Shown in pieces: positions 1 to 8,154 of a stretch of DNA of 64,000 nucleotides (positions are counted from its first letter, which is position 1; every line of letters starts with the position of its first letter). The notes beneath the pieces were generated by a model, which was given only the letters and a program-made list of their open reading frames with translations, was not told the DNA's origin and searched no databases. The stretch comes from Deinococcus ruber. GTDB lineage: Bacteria; Deinococcota; Deinococci; Deinococcales; Deinococcaceae. Made by a program: the position numbers and the translations under genes. Location: the NCBI RefSeq assembly GCF_014648095.1, contig NZ_BMQL01000019.1:1-64000 (forward strand). The letters are read 5' to 3'.

Positions 1-78
1 CGCAATGGTCACGGTGGTCTTGGCAGCGAGGGCGGAGGCCGAAAGCGTCAACAGCAGGGCGGGCACGATCTTGTTCAT
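1..78 (-). CDS. Exported protein, N-terminal fragment
   Basis: Only the first 26 codons lie in the window; the rest continues beyond the left edge. The peptide begins MNKIVPALLLTLSASALAA, a typical Sec signal peptide with a lysine near the start, a leucine/alanine core and an Ala-x-Ala-type cleavage site. An AGGAG ribosome binding site lies 6-7 bases before the ATG. The mature function cannot be judged. Confidence 0.65.
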   Translation of the reverse strand, partial: MNKIVPALLLTLSASALAAKTTVTIA

Positions 79-490
79 GGAACTCCTGGGGTGAGACGTG
101 ACGAGGGGGGGAGAGCGGTGGGTTAGGATGCGTCTGGACGGACTCGGGGCATTCCTGGCTGGAAGTCTAGAAAGGATGACGTTACTTCGCCGTTACCGAA
201 ACCAAGGCAGGGCGTTCAGGAATGGCGATGTGACCGTCAGCATCCAGAACGCGAGCATCGACAGCACACCGCGCCCGCTCAGGCTCGCGGACGCGTTCTC
301 TAGAATCTGGATGATCGGGCGTTGATCAGCGGCCCCAGCCTCACCTCAGTGGCGTTCGACTCATCAGCCGATCTCTGCGTCAACCAGCGCCGTCCTTGCG
401 AAGCAGGACTCCGAAGCGTGTTTCCATCCTTTCTTCGTCGCTGCGACGTTGTCTTCTGGCCCCTCAACAAGGCCAACCTCTTTCTGCTTT
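79..490. other. Intergenic stretch with one gene remnant
   Basis: This 412-base stretch has no convincing gene. Open frames on both strands lack ribosome binding sites and recognisable protein content. The only identifiable content is the DUF3846 gene fragment at 311-360, listed separately. Confidence 0.5.
311..360 (-). pseudogene. Decayed 3' end of a DUF3846-like gene
   Basis: Positions 311-360 align without gaps to 1441-1490, the 3' end of the intact minus-strand DUF3846-like gene, with 40 of 50 bases identical by my count. The fragment reads ATEVRLGPLINAR where the intact gene reads ATEAGLGHLIDAR. The stop codon is lost and no upstream part of the gene is present. It lies in the same orientation as the intact copy, so the ArsR/SRPBCC pair sits between the two copies. 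Confidence 0.6.
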
Positions 491-1012
491 CTAGCGGAGA
501 TCAGCCTCCAACGCTTGGTAGGCCGGGAAGAGCACCGCCCACCGCGCCGATGCATCACAGCGCTCCTGCCCAGCCAGGTAAGCAGCCAGATCTTCGACGT
601 GCACCTGAATTCCAGCGCCGTAGCCAGCGAGTTGGTGCCTGGGCAGCCCCCGTTCTTCAATCACCAGCAGGGTCTGGTCGCCGTCTGCTGTCAGGGTGGC
701 CTCGGTGATGTGCTTGTCCGACCCCTCTGCTTCCGTTGTCACGATGACGAGGCGCCGTGGGGGTTCGCAGACCTGCACGTACCCGGTGCCCTCCCAGCCG
801 CTGGCAAAATAACGCGCATGGAAGGTCCCTCCGAGACGCAGGTCCCCCTTCACCTCGCCAATCCAGCGGGCGAGCCGGAGCGGGTTCGTGAGGGCTGACC
901 ACAAGTCTTCGATCTCGGTGTCGAAGCGGTCTTCGATTCGCACCATGCCCTGGCTGTCAACGGATCCCAGGCGACCCAGGATGCGTGGACCTTCAACTGC
1001 CTTGTTGCTCAT
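491..1012 (-). CDS. SRPBCC (AHSA1-like) domain protein
   Basis: A 173-residue protein of the START/SRPBCC ligand-binding fold, AHSA1/polyketide-cyclase-like type. Family hallmarks are visible: an early DRFDTEIEDLWSALTNP segment, then RLARWIGEV, a GGTF strand, a PPRRLVIVT strand and a long C-terminal helix. The chosen ATG follows AAAGGAG and overlaps the upstream ArsR stop in TGATG, so the two are translationally coupled. Pairs of ArsR regulator and AHSA1 protein are common in bacteria; the ligand is usually unknown, as here. Confidence 0.8.
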   Translation of the reverse strand: MSNKAVEGPRILGRLGSVDSQGMVRIEDRFDTEIEDLWSALTNPLRLARWIGEVKGDLRLGGTFHARYFASGWEGTGYVQVCEPPRRLVIVTTEAEGSDKHITEATLTADGDQTLLVIEERGLPRHQLAGYGAGIQVHVEDLAAYLAGQERCDASARWAVLFPAYQALEADLR

Positions 1013-1335
1013 CACTCGCTCCTTTGTTGGCGTTTTCCTCTGGCGACCTCGGTATGCAGGGCGTCCAGCCGCTGCTCCCACAAAGCCCGGTACCGGGCGA
1101 GCCAATCGTCGACCTCGACCAGCGGTTCGAGCCGGAGACTGTAAATGCGCCGCTGCGCTTCATGGCGAACCTCGACCAGCCCGGCTTCACGCAAGACGCG
1201 GAGGTGGCGTGAGACGCCAGGACGTGCGATTGGCAGCAGCGCGGCGAGCTCTCCGGCCGTTGCTGGACCTTGAGATAAGGTCTGCAGCAGGGTCCGGCGG
1301 CCCTCATCCGCCAGTGCGGTCAGAACAGCGTCCAT
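1012..1335 (-). CDS. ArsR-family winged-helix repressor
   Basis: A 107-residue ArsR/SmtB-type DNA-binding protein. The winged helix runs from about residue 5 to 75, with the recognition helix region ARPGVSRHLRVLREAGLVE and the wing HEAQRRIYSL. No metal-binding cysteine cluster is visible, so it probably belongs to the non-metal ArsR group that accompanies SRPBCC proteins. It is the first gene of a two-gene operon and probably controls its own promoter, which contains a perfect 12-bp palindrome. Confidence 0.88.
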   Translation of the reverse strand: MDAVLTALADEGRRTLLQTLSQGPATAGELAALLPIARPGVSRHLRVLREAGLVEVRHEAQRRIYSLRLEPLVEVDDWLARYRALWEQRLDALHTEVARGKRQQRSE

Positions 1336-1342
1336 GCCGTGA

Positions 1343-1371
1343 ATGTATCAAAGTAGTTACGTAACTGTCAA
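1343..1371 (-). promoter_or_regulatory. Promoter with embedded operator for arsR/SRPBCC
   Basis: On the minus strand a TTGACA -35 box (1366-1371) is followed by a 17-base spacer and an ATACAT -10 box (1343-1348). The spacer contains the perfect palindrome AGTTACGTAACT (1355-1366), placed where a bound ArsR dimer would block RNA polymerase. Confidence 0.6.
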
Positions 1372-1441
1372 GGTACATAAGCGAACGCTGCTGCGTCGTT
1401 CGAACAACGCAGCAGCGGGACTCACCCCATCCATTGACGGA

Positions 1442-1834
1442 TCAGCGGGCGTCGATCAGGTGCCCCAGCCCCGCCTCGGTGGCGCTCGCCAGCCCGAGGG
1501 AAACGGCGTCGATGCGCCCGAAATACTCGGCCTTGGCGTCGCGGCGCTTGTGGTTCGTTTGACCTGCGGGCAGCGGCACCAGCACCAGTGGGCCACACGT
1601 CGGCTGGTAGAGCCGCGCATCCATGCCGATGGCACGGCAGCCCCAGAAATTTTCCGGCAGGCGATCAAGACCGTCCTCATTTAAGATAACTTCCCAGTTC
1701 TGGAGGCCGTGGAAGGCGGGCGACATGAACTCGATGTCGCCGCCTACCGCGGCCTGCATGACGCTGACCTTGGTCTCCTTGGTGCAGGTCAGTTCCTCGC
1801 GCCTGCCGTCCGGATGCAGCACCACCAGAATCAT
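1442..1834 (-). CDS. DUF3846-like plasmid/phage protein
   Basis: A 130-residue protein starting MILVVLHPDGRREEL, with an internal NFWGCRAIGMDARLYQPTCG segment and a C-terminal QTNHKRRDAKAEYFGRI segment. This layout (short N-terminal strand, then NPRA or GMDA-type residues) resembles the DUF3846 family of phage and plasmid proteins of unknown function. The start overlaps the upstream stop as ATGA. A decayed second 3' end lies at 311-360. Confidence 0.6.
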   Translation of the reverse strand: MILVVLHPDGRREELTCTKETKVSVMQAAVGGDIEFMSPAFHGLQNWEVILNEDGLDRLPENFWGCRAIGMDARLYQPTCGPLVLVPLPAGQTNHKRRDAKAEYFGRIDAVSLGLASATEAGLGHLIDAR

Positions 1835-2130
1835 GCCTGCTCTCCCAGGGTGATCGTGCGACGTGCGCCGCGTGTGTCCTGCTGAGTGCCGCTGTAGTGC
1901 CAATCGGTGCCGACGCGGTGCGCCTGGACGATCAGGGTGTCGGTGTACGCGGCCACGCTGACAAGGGGGTCGCGGGGGTCGCCACTGCCCCGCGCCACGA
2001 CCGCCTGCACACGCTGGTGCAGCACAGTCTGCAGCGCATGAGGGTCCGCCGCGTCGGTCTGGTGGCGGCTGGTGCGCGAGGTGACAGCGGTCAGGCTGGG
2101 CGGCTGATTGGTCTCCAGGAAGTAGATCAT
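1831..2130 (-). CDS. Hypothetical plasmid protein
   Basis: A 99-residue protein with no family I recognise. The second half, VSVAAYTDTLIVQAHRVGTDWHYSG, looks like a beta-sheet region. Its ATG overlaps the stop of the truncated gene upstream and its stop overlaps the next start, both as ATGA, so it belongs to a translationally coupled minus-strand operon with the DUF3846-like gene. Confidence 0.6.
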   Translation of the reverse strand: MIYFLETNQPPSLTAVTSRTSRHQTDAADPHALQTVLHQRVQAVVARGSGDPRDPLVSVAAYTDTLIVQAHRVGTDWHYSGTQQDTRGARRTITLGEQA

Positions 2131-2250
2131 GCGGCCGCTTCCATGCTGCGCTTGACCACCAGTTCCACACGGCGGGCTTCCGCACGCGTCAGGGCCGCCA
2201 GGGACGTGACCGAGCGCCCCAGGATAAGGATCTGTCTAGCGAACACTGCT
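2127..2250 (-). pseudogene. 5'-truncated backbone gene
   Basis: The last 35 or so codons of a minus-strand gene, ending in TRAEARRVELVVKRSMEAAA, are coupled by ATGA overlap to the next gene. Further upstream the frame runs only into antisense sequence of the TetR gene, so the 5' part has been replaced. The junction at about 2235-2255 marks where the TetR cargo block joined the backbone operon. Confidence 0.5.
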
Positions 2251-2253
2251 GGT

Positions 2254-2802
2254 TTAGACCGCTCCGATAGTCTGCATTGTGCGGTCACGCAGGCGCTGAA
2301 TGCTGGCCTGGAAGAAGGCCGCGTCACCTCTGACCCGTGCGACCGTGTAACTTCCCTGAACAGCAGTGAACAGATCGTCAGCAAATGTTAGAGGAAGTCC
2401 GAGCGCGACCGTCTGAACGCACACGGCCCTGAAATAGGTTTCCACGGTCTCAGCGGCCCGATCTGCGGCCGGATCACTCAGCGCGCGCAGCTCTAGAGCC
2501 AACGCACCGAAGGGACAACCGAAGCGGGCAGCGGCCGCCGGGTCGGTGAGCAGCCATTCAAAATAGGCGTCCAGCCACGCAACGGGACTGAGCCCCGAGA
2601 GCCGTTTCAACAGCGTCTGCAATTCGTGCTCGCACTCGTCCAGCACGGCCAGCACCAGCTGGCTGCGGGTCTTGAAGTAGTAGTACAGGTTGCCAAGTGG
2701 AACTTCCGACGCGTCAGAGACGTTCTTGAGAGTTGTTCCACCGACACCGAAGGTCCGGTAGAGCTCTAACGCTGCGGCCACGATCTCGTTTCGTTTCGTC
2801 AA
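2254..2802 (-). CDS. TetR-family transcriptional regulator
   Basis: A protein of about 182 residues with a classical TetR helix-turn-helix at the N terminus: TKRNEIVAAALELYRTFG, then TTLKNVSDASEVPLGNLYYYF, the strongly conserved recognition-helix block. The C-terminal ligand domain has the common CPFGALALEL segment. The start is uncertain: TTG at 2802 gives the natural beginning (L/M)TKRNEI with GGGAG close by, while GTG at 2823 is possible. It is divergent from the hydrolase gene at 2950 and probably controls it. Confidence 0.85.
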   Translation of the reverse strand: MTKRNEIVAAALELYRTFGVGGTTLKNVSDASEVPLGNLYYYFKTRSQLVLAVLDECEHELQTLLKRLSGLSPVAWLDAYFEWLLTDPAAAARFGCPFGALALELRALSDPAADRAAETVETYFRAVCVQTVALGLPLTFADDLFTAVQGSYTVARVRGDAAFFQASIQRLRDRTMQTIGAV

Positions 2803-2949
2803 TGCTCCCTGACGCGGTTCCACGGGCCTCAAGATGACATGAAGCGCGACCGGATGTTGGTGATGACGCTTGCGGTTAAGCTCAGTTGGAAATCCAACCA
2901 AGTCGCTCATACCTGTTTTCACGCTCTCACCCTCACGGAGGAATCCAAG

Positions 2950-3837
2950 ATGATCACCCTGCAAAAACAAGTTCTGATGCTGTCAGTCGCCCTGCTCACC
3001 ACGACCGCTTCCGCAGGCGGCAGTCCCGGGCGACAGGAAGGGATGCTGGACATCAACGGCGCTCAGATTCACTACGTCTCCGTCGGCAACGGTACTCCTA
3101 TACTGCTGCTGCACGGCTACCCGCTCTCAGGCGAACTATTCGCGCGCAACCGTGACGTACTGGCAGCGGCCGGCTACCGGGTCATTACCATTGACCACCG
3201 GGGGTACGGCATGAGCAGCGCTCCCACTGACGCCCCCGGCGACCTGCAGACCTATGCCAAAGACGCGCTCGCGGTCATGGACAAGCTGCAAGTGCCCAAG
3301 GCGATCATCGGCGGCATGAGCATGGGCGGCCCGATCACCTTCGAGATGTATCGCGAAGCCCCTGATCGGTTCCTCGGAATGATCCTGATCGACACCCTTG
3401 CTAATCCGGCTGGCATCGTCGAACAGAATCTCTGGAAAGGCATGGCCCAGAAAGCCACGCTGTACGGCTCGCAGTCGTTGGCTCCGGAGCTGCTCAAGGA
3501 CATGCTGACCGGTCAGACTCGGATGAACCGCCCCGGTGATGCCAAGGCCCTGACCGCCATCGTGAGCCAGGCGAGCGTCGCTGGTGACGTGGCCGGCGCG
3601 ATGGTGTTGGCGAATCGCCCCGACTCCATCCCGACCCTGAAGACCATCCGGGTGCCGGCGCTGATCCTCGAGGGCCTCGAAGATACGGTGTACCCTCCCG
3701 AGTTCAGCATGAAGATGCAGCAGAACATCGTGGGTTCCAAGCTGGTGATCATTCCTGGGGCAGCCCACGCTGCTATCTATGAGAAGGCGAGCGCCATGAA
3801 CGCTGCCATCATCGCCTGGGCCAAAACACTGAAGTGA
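2950..3837 (+). CDS. Exported alpha/beta-fold hydrolase
   Basis: A 295-residue alpha/beta hydrolase. A signal peptide (residues 1-22, ending TTTASA) precedes the fold. Visible elements are the oxyanion strand LLLHGYPLS near residue 52, IDHRGYGMS near 81, the nucleophile elbow GGMSMGG with Ser124, the acid in EGLEDTVYPP and the histidine in GAAHAAIYE. The ATG was chosen because GGAGG lies 8 bases upstream and because it starts a signal peptide. The substrate is unknown; haloperoxidase-like esterases share this motif pattern. Divergent TetR gene suggests ligand-induced expression. Confidence 0.85.
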   Translation: MITLQKQVLMLSVALLTTTASAGGSPGRQEGMLDINGAQIHYVSVGNGTPILLLHGYPLSGELFARNRDVLAAAGYRVITIDHRGYGMSSAPTDAPGDLQTYAKDALAVMDKLQVPKAIIGGMSMGGPITFEMYREAPDRFLGMILIDTLANPAGIVEQNLWKGMAQKATLYGSQSLAPELLKDMLTGQTRMNRPGDAKALTAIVSQASVAGDVAGAMVLANRPDSIPTLKTIRVPALILEGLEDTVYPPEFSMKMQQNIVGSKLVIIPGAAHAAIYEKASAMNAAIIAWAKTLK

Positions 3838-4002
3838 GAGAACGGATCACGCTTTGGGCCATCGCCCTCCGCATTCCTCTTGCCTGACTGCTGATGCACC
3901 ACAGATATCAGCGGCGATAATGCCCTTTACCAGCAATTTGTTTCCACCGAAGATCCTATTTCTAACCGTCCATGCCGACGGAAGAGTTGAGCAGAGGACA
4001 CC

Positions 4003-4590
4003 ATGAGTGAAGTTGACCAGATGAACGCTGAGCTGAGCGCAGAAACGAATGACCGCCGCGTATTCCTTAGCAAACTGACAGCAGCAGGCCTAGGCGTGGG
4101 CTTGCTCGGCTTGGGCAGTACCGTCGGCGCCGCCAGCATGAAGATGGGGTTGACCGAGAAAGACTTCCGAATGGGCGTGGTCGGTCCGGCGACCCTGTCG
4201 CGGATCGTCAGTCAGCTGGCCGTCCTGCGGGCAACCCAGGCAGACACCCGGGAGTTCGCCCGCTTTGAGCTGCGTGAGGCCATTGCCGTCACCACTGTTC
4301 TACAGGAGTTGAAGACGCCGACGCCCCCGATGGACGCCAAGGCCAAGGCAACCCTGGCCAAGATCCGGAGTGCAGCGCCGGGACGCGAGTTCGACGTGGC
4401 TTACATCACTGCGCAGCATGACAACCATATTTTTCTGATGAATCTGGCGACGGCGTACCTCAAGAACACCACTCCCAGTGAGCCCACCTTTGCAGAACAG
4501 CAGGGGAGGCACCTGGCGACCCTGGCACTCAATCAGTTCACCGAGCACGTTGAATTAACAGCCAGGATTCTCAGCGAGTTGCAGCAGTAG
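4003..4590 (+). CDS. DUF4142-like exported protein, probable Tat substrate
   Basis: A 195-residue protein. Residues 17-45 form a twin-arginine-type signal: NDRRVFLSKL, then a glycine/leucine-rich core and a VGAAS cleavage site. The mature part is helical, with long helices that include FARFELREAIAVTTVLQEL and a histidine-containing helix near HDNHIFLMNLA, in keeping with the DUF4142 (ferritin-like helical bundle) family. Function in this family is not established. A strong terminator follows at once. Confidence 0.7.
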   Translation: MSEVDQMNAELSAETNDRRVFLSKLTAAGLGVGLLGLGSTVGAASMKMGLTEKDFRMGVVGPATLSRIVSQLAVLRATQADTREFARFELREAIAVTTVLQELKTPTPPMDAKAKATLAKIRSAAPGREFDVAYITAQHDNHIFLMNLATAYLKNTTPSEPTFAEQQGRHLATLALNQFTEHVELTARILSELQQ

Positions 4591-4610
4591 GACTGTTCTT
4601 CGAAGTTCAT

Positions 4611-4651
4611 CAAGGAAGACGCCCGCAGGCAAACTGCGGGCGTCTTCCTTG
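4611..4651 (+). terminator. Rho-independent-type hairpin
   Basis: A perfect 18-bp stem with arms CAAGGAAGACGCCCGCAG and its complement, and a 5-base loop GCAAA, lies 20 bases after the DUF4142 gene. The poly-T tail is weak. Confidence 0.75.
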
Positions 4652-4863
4652 ACAGGAACGCGGTTTCACCCTTGGGGAAAATGAACTTCCGTCCGAGACG
4701 ATCGGCTCAGATAAGTCACCTTGATCAGCGGCCACACTGAGTGCACCTCAAAGGAGCCAGCTTGTAAGGAGAGATCCGTCATGCCTCACGCCTTCAGGGT
4801 GACGCCTCCAACGCGATGGTGGCCAGGACATTCAATAGACTGCCAGAACAGCTGGCCACCCTG

Positions 4864-5700
4864 TCAGGCCGTGGCGTCCAGAATCAGCCGCAGCGTCTGT
4901 GCAGGCATGTCCCAGTGCGGGAAGTGGCCGCTGTGGTCGAACCAGTGCAGCCGGGCGTCGGGAAACAACGCCTGTGCCCTTGATGCCTGTGCTGGCAGAC
5001 ACACCCGGTCCCAGCGGCCCCAGCCGATCACCAGCGGGTGCTCCAACCGGCCCCGGGGGATCCCTTGCTGCGTCTTGCCGAACACCAGGTCGCGCAGCAG
5101 TTCGTCGGTGGACGGAGAGGCGGCGAAGCTCCTCATTTCGGTCAGGGTGAGGTCCGGCGCCAAGTCCCAGGGATGCGAGGAGAACTGGGCGAACAGGGCG
5201 CTGCGGCCGACGGGCGAAGCCGTCAGGGCGGGCATGGCAGGCTGAAGCGCGCGGATGAGTTTGATGGACGCGGCCACCGTGCTGTAGAAGAAGCCCCGTT
5301 CCCAGCCCTGCCAGAACCCGCCTGGATCAAGCGACACCACCGCTCCCAGGACGCCCCCGCGCCGCGCGAGTTCCAGCACCAATCGAGCGCCCATTGAGGT
5401 GCCCACGGCGTCGATGCCCAGGAGGTTCGCCCGCGTCAGAAAATCGGTCAGTGCGTCGGCGAGCGTGGCGATGCTCACTTCACCGGGCAGTGGGGGCGTG
5501 TGGCCGAAGCCGGGCAGATCGACGGCGATGACTTCACGCTGCGCCTCTAGTCCGGCCAGAATTGGCGCCCAGGTTTGCCAGGAACTCCCCAGCCCATGGA
5601 TTAACAGGAGCGGCTTGCCCTGGCCGCGCCGGATGTGATGGAACGAAGGAACGGAACGGCCCTGAGCGGTGGACCGGGTGGCGGGAGAGGGAGAAGTCAC
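4864..5700 (-). CDS. Alpha/beta-fold hydrolase (cytoplasmic)
   Basis: A 278-residue alpha/beta hydrolase without a signal peptide. LLLIHGLGSSWQTW (residue 31 on) carries the oxyanion hole, AVDLPGFGHT follows, VGTSMGARL holds nucleophile Ser102, and the histidine is in FDHSGHFPHWD near the C terminus. The start is GTG at 5700 with GAGGG directly upstream, which is close spacing. It is unlike the exported hydrolase at 2950 outside the fold motifs. Substrate unknown. Confidence 0.85.
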   Translation of the reverse strand: MTSPSPATRSTAQGRSVPSFHHIRRGQGKPLLLIHGLGSSWQTWAPILAGLEAQREVIAVDLPGFGHTPPLPGEVSIATLADALTDFLTRANLLGIDAVGTSMGARLVLELARRGGVLGAVVSLDPGGFWQGWERGFFYSTVAASIKLIRALQPAMPALTASPVGRSALFAQFSSHPWDLAPDLTLTEMRSFAASPSTDELLRDLVFGKTQQGIPRGRLEHPLVIGWGRWDRVCLPAQASRAQALFPDARLHWFDHSGHFPHWDMPAQTLRLILDATA

Positions 5701-6056
5701 CCCTCACTTTCGAGGCGCGCCGTGTGGCTGGACGCCGGATCACGCCAAGACCTCTTGAGCCTTCACCGGCGGCAGAAGGTGGACTGCGCTGCATCGCGCT
5801 CGGCGGGGAAGGATTGGCAGACCCTGCCTCAGCAGGCTACATGTCCAATTAGGGTATACCCCAACTCGACGTCAAGAGTCCACGTCAAACCTGTCCAAAT
5901 AGGGTCAGATTCCTGGTTGACTGACGCTGCCGGGTTCGACTCTGAGATCCCAACTGGACAGCTGGATCCCTTAGCGGGAAATTCTGTTCCGACTCTCGTG
6001 CGACCCCTGCACCTGCTGAGCATCATGGGGGAGCGGGCGACCTGGGCGAAAGTCGC
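5701..6056. other. Intergenic region between hydrolase and parB
   Basis: No gene is evident in these 356 bases. Two direct repeats and one inverted, weaker copy of TGTCCAAWTAGGGT lie here (listed separately), just beyond the 3' end of parB, a common location for centromere-like parS sites. Confidence 0.5.
5842..5960. repeat. TGTCCAAWTAGGG repeats, candidate parS or operator
   Basis: TGTCCAATTAGGGTA at 5842-5856 and TGTCCAAATAGGGTC at 5892-5906 are direct repeats starting 50 bases apart. A third, inverted copy at 5946-5960 matches the second in 11 of 15 positions. The group sits about 100 bases from the end of parB. A role as partition site is inferred from position only. Confidence 0.4.
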
Positions 6057-6959
6057 TCACGCCCCGCCCGGCTCGACCGCCTGCCGGATGCGCTCGGGCA
6101 TCTTCTTGAGCCAGGCCTCCAATTCTTTCTCGTCCTGGTCGTTCAAGGACGCCAGCCAGCGCTCGGAGGCCAGCTTGCGGGCCATCAGGATGGTGCGCTG
6201 CCGGTCGATACGGCGCGACTTCGGTGGGTTGAGGGTCTTCGCCCGCGTCCGCACCTGCGCCTTGCTGGTCTTCGTCAGCGCGTAGGCCAGCAGCTCGGCC
6301 TGATGCTCGGTCGGGGCCGCCGCGATGATACCCGCGATGCTGTACGCCAGTCCGTGATCACGCATGGCGGCCAGCACGGTGTCCGGCCAGTTGAGAATGC
6401 GGAGCTTGTTCTTCACGAAACTCTGCCACGTGCCGCGCCCCAGCAGAGCGAACAGTGCTTCCAGTTCCGGAAGGTCTTCTGCCTGGGCGTCGCGGGTGCG
6501 CTGCGCCATCAGGCGGTGGCGGGCCTGATCACGTGGAATCCCCAGGCGGTTGGCGACCAGCGTGAGGGTGGCGTCCACCTCGTCGATAATCTCCATCCCC
6601 TCGCGTTGCAGGTTCTCGATCAGCGCCGCTTCCAAGGCTTCAGCGTCCGTCAGTTCGCGGATCAGCACCGGCACTTCGGTCAGTCCGGCCAGTTCGGCGG
6701 CCCGCAGGCGACGCTCGCCCGCCACCAACTCGTACCCGCTCGCGGTCGGACGCACCAGCAGCGGCTGGAGAATGCCCTTCACCCGGATGCTGGCGGCCAG
6801 TTCCTGCAGGTTGGCGTCCTCGGCCCGGCGGCGCGGCTGATGCGCGGCCCCGGTGCGGATGTCGGTCAGGGGGAGGCTGGTCGGGGTTTCCTCGGCGGCT
6901 GACGTGATCAGCCCCGCGAGCCGTGCTCCTGGCGCGGGCTTCTTGCTGCGCCCGGTCAT
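6057..6959 (-). CDS. parB: ParB-family partition protein
   Basis: A 300-residue ParB. The N-terminal ParB/Sulfiredoxin domain has QPRRRAEDANLQELAASI, GILQPLLVRP and the CTPase motif GERRLRAAELAG with GERR at 81-84, followed by ENLQREGMEIIDE and a helix-turn-helix region containing LGIPRDQARHRLM. The C-terminal part is helical and charged. It binds a centromere and works with ParA to segregate a low-copy replicon. The start overlaps the parA stop as ATGA. Confidence 0.92.
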   Translation of the reverse strand: MTGRSKKPAPGARLAGLITSAAEETPTSLPLTDIRTGAAHQPRRRAEDANLQELAASIRVKGILQPLLVRPTASGYELVAGERRLRAAELAGLTEVPVLIRELTDAEALEAALIENLQREGMEIIDEVDATLTLVANRLGIPRDQARHRLMAQRTRDAQAEDLPELEALFALLGRGTWQSFVKNKLRILNWPDTVLAAMRDHGLAYSIAGIIAAAPTEHQAELLAYALTKTSKAQVRTRAKTLNPPKSRRIDRQRTILMARKLASERWLASLNDQDEKELEAWLKKMPERIRQAVEPGGA

Positions 6960-7723
6960 GCGTTCACCTGCACGTTCAGTCCCACCGCGTCCGCTACTTC
7001 CTGCGTCACTTTCAACACGTCCCTCCAGGCTTCACTGCGCGGCGCGTACACCCCGAGCGGCTGTCCGGCGGCGGTGGCCTCGTGCCAAGCCGCGCCCCGG
7101 TCTGGAATCGGCTGCGCGACCGGAGACACCGATTCCCGCAGGAAGGCGAGTGTCTCGCGGTCGTGGGTGCGTCGCCCGTCGTATTTGGTCGGGATGTACA
7201 GCGCCACCGTGAGGTCACGGCGTACCCGGCGATACTGTGCCAGCGCCTGCGTCAGCCCGACCAGTCCGTTCAGCCCCTTCTGCTGGGTCAGCACCGGCAC
7301 CAGCATCGCGTCGGCGGCCACCGCACCCAGAATCGCCACCTGTCCCAGGCTGGGCGGCGAATCGATCAGCACGATGTCGTAGCGGTCGGTCACGTTCTGG
7401 AGTGCCTGACGCAGGCTCAGGTGTGCCCCGACCGCGCCCATCATCTGCCCTTCGATCAGCGCCAGCCCCAGATCGGCGGGAATCAGGTGCAGGCCGAACA
7501 CCTCGACGGGTTCTGGGAGGTCCTCGCCGCGTACCGCGACCCCGGCGATGGTCTGCTCGGCTTGGACGTTCTGCACGCCCAGCCAGTCGGTGAGGTTGGC
7601 CTGGGCGTCGAGGTCGATCAGCAGCACGCGTTGGCCTGCCTGAGCCAGCGCATAGCCGATGTCGCGGGTGAGGGAAGACTTCCCGCTGCCGCCCGCGTGG
7701 TTGAAGAGCGTGAGGGTGATCAT
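6956..7723 (-). CDS. parA: ParA-family partition ATPase
   Basis: A 255-residue ParA/Soj-type ATPase. The deviant Walker A motif [10 protein letters not shown] is at residues 9-18 with the signature lysine replaced by histidine-alanine at its start, Walker A' is [15 protein letters not shown] near residue 35, and Walker B is IVLIDSPPS near 116. There is no N-terminal helix-turn-helix, so this is the short (type Ib or chromosomal-like) class. First gene of a parAB operon. A broken copy of its first third lies at 12184-12462. Confidence 0.92.
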   Translation of the reverse strand: MITLTLFNHAGGSGKSSLTRDIGYALAQAGQRVLLIDLDAQANLTDWLGVQNVQAEQTIAGVAVRGEDLPEPVEVFGLHLIPADLGLALIEGQMMGAVGAHLSLRQALQNVTDRYDIVLIDSPPSLGQVAILGAVAADAMLVPVLTQQKGLNGLVGLTQALAQYRRVRRDLTVALYIPTKYDGRRTHDRETLAFLRESVSPVAQPIPDRGAAWHEATAAGQPLGVYAPRSEAWRDVLKVTQEVADAVGLNVQVNA

Positions 7724-8154
7724 TGGTGTCTAGAGGGTACAACAGGGTGCGACAGGGTTCGTTTCAGTCTGTATCTGTTTGCGGGTTTGAGTCCAAACGC
7801 GACGAGGGGCTTCCTTCCCTTCGGCACAGCCTCGATCGAGACAATCACCATGACCACATATCTGGTTCGTTGCAAGCGGTTGGTTCTTGGCGAACAGCAA
7901 CGACGGAACGTAATACGACATTTCTCATCTTGCTGTCACTTCTTATTCACTACATTGAAGTGGATGCTTCTCTCCTTTACCTTCCGTGGCCTTCTCCTCT
8001 CCACGTCGTTCGGCTCCGTCATCTCCTGTCCCAGCTCTTTTTGTCGCCGTGGCAGGCCAACGGTGTCTGATGATGGCGAGATGCCTCGTAAAGGAACCCA
8101 GTCCTTGTCTCTTCACACTGTCGCGGCGGCTTATTCATTAGGGCAGGTCAGCGC
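7724..8154. other. parAB upstream region
   Basis: No gene is evident. The 35 bases next to parA carry three AGGGT blocks at exact 10-bp spacing (listed separately). The remaining 390 bases up to the FG-GAP lipoprotein are lower in GC than the flanks, with no clear hairpin or repeat; they probably hold the promoters of both divergent units. Confidence 0.45.
7734..7758 (-). promoter_or_regulatory. Tandem AGGGT boxes upstream of parA
   Basis: AGGGT occurs at 7734, 7744 and 7754, in the contexts AGAGGGTAC, ACAGGGTGC and ACAGGGTTC. The exact 10-bp period places all three on one DNA face. The group starts 11 bases before the parA start codon, so binding would control parAB. Confidence 0.45.
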
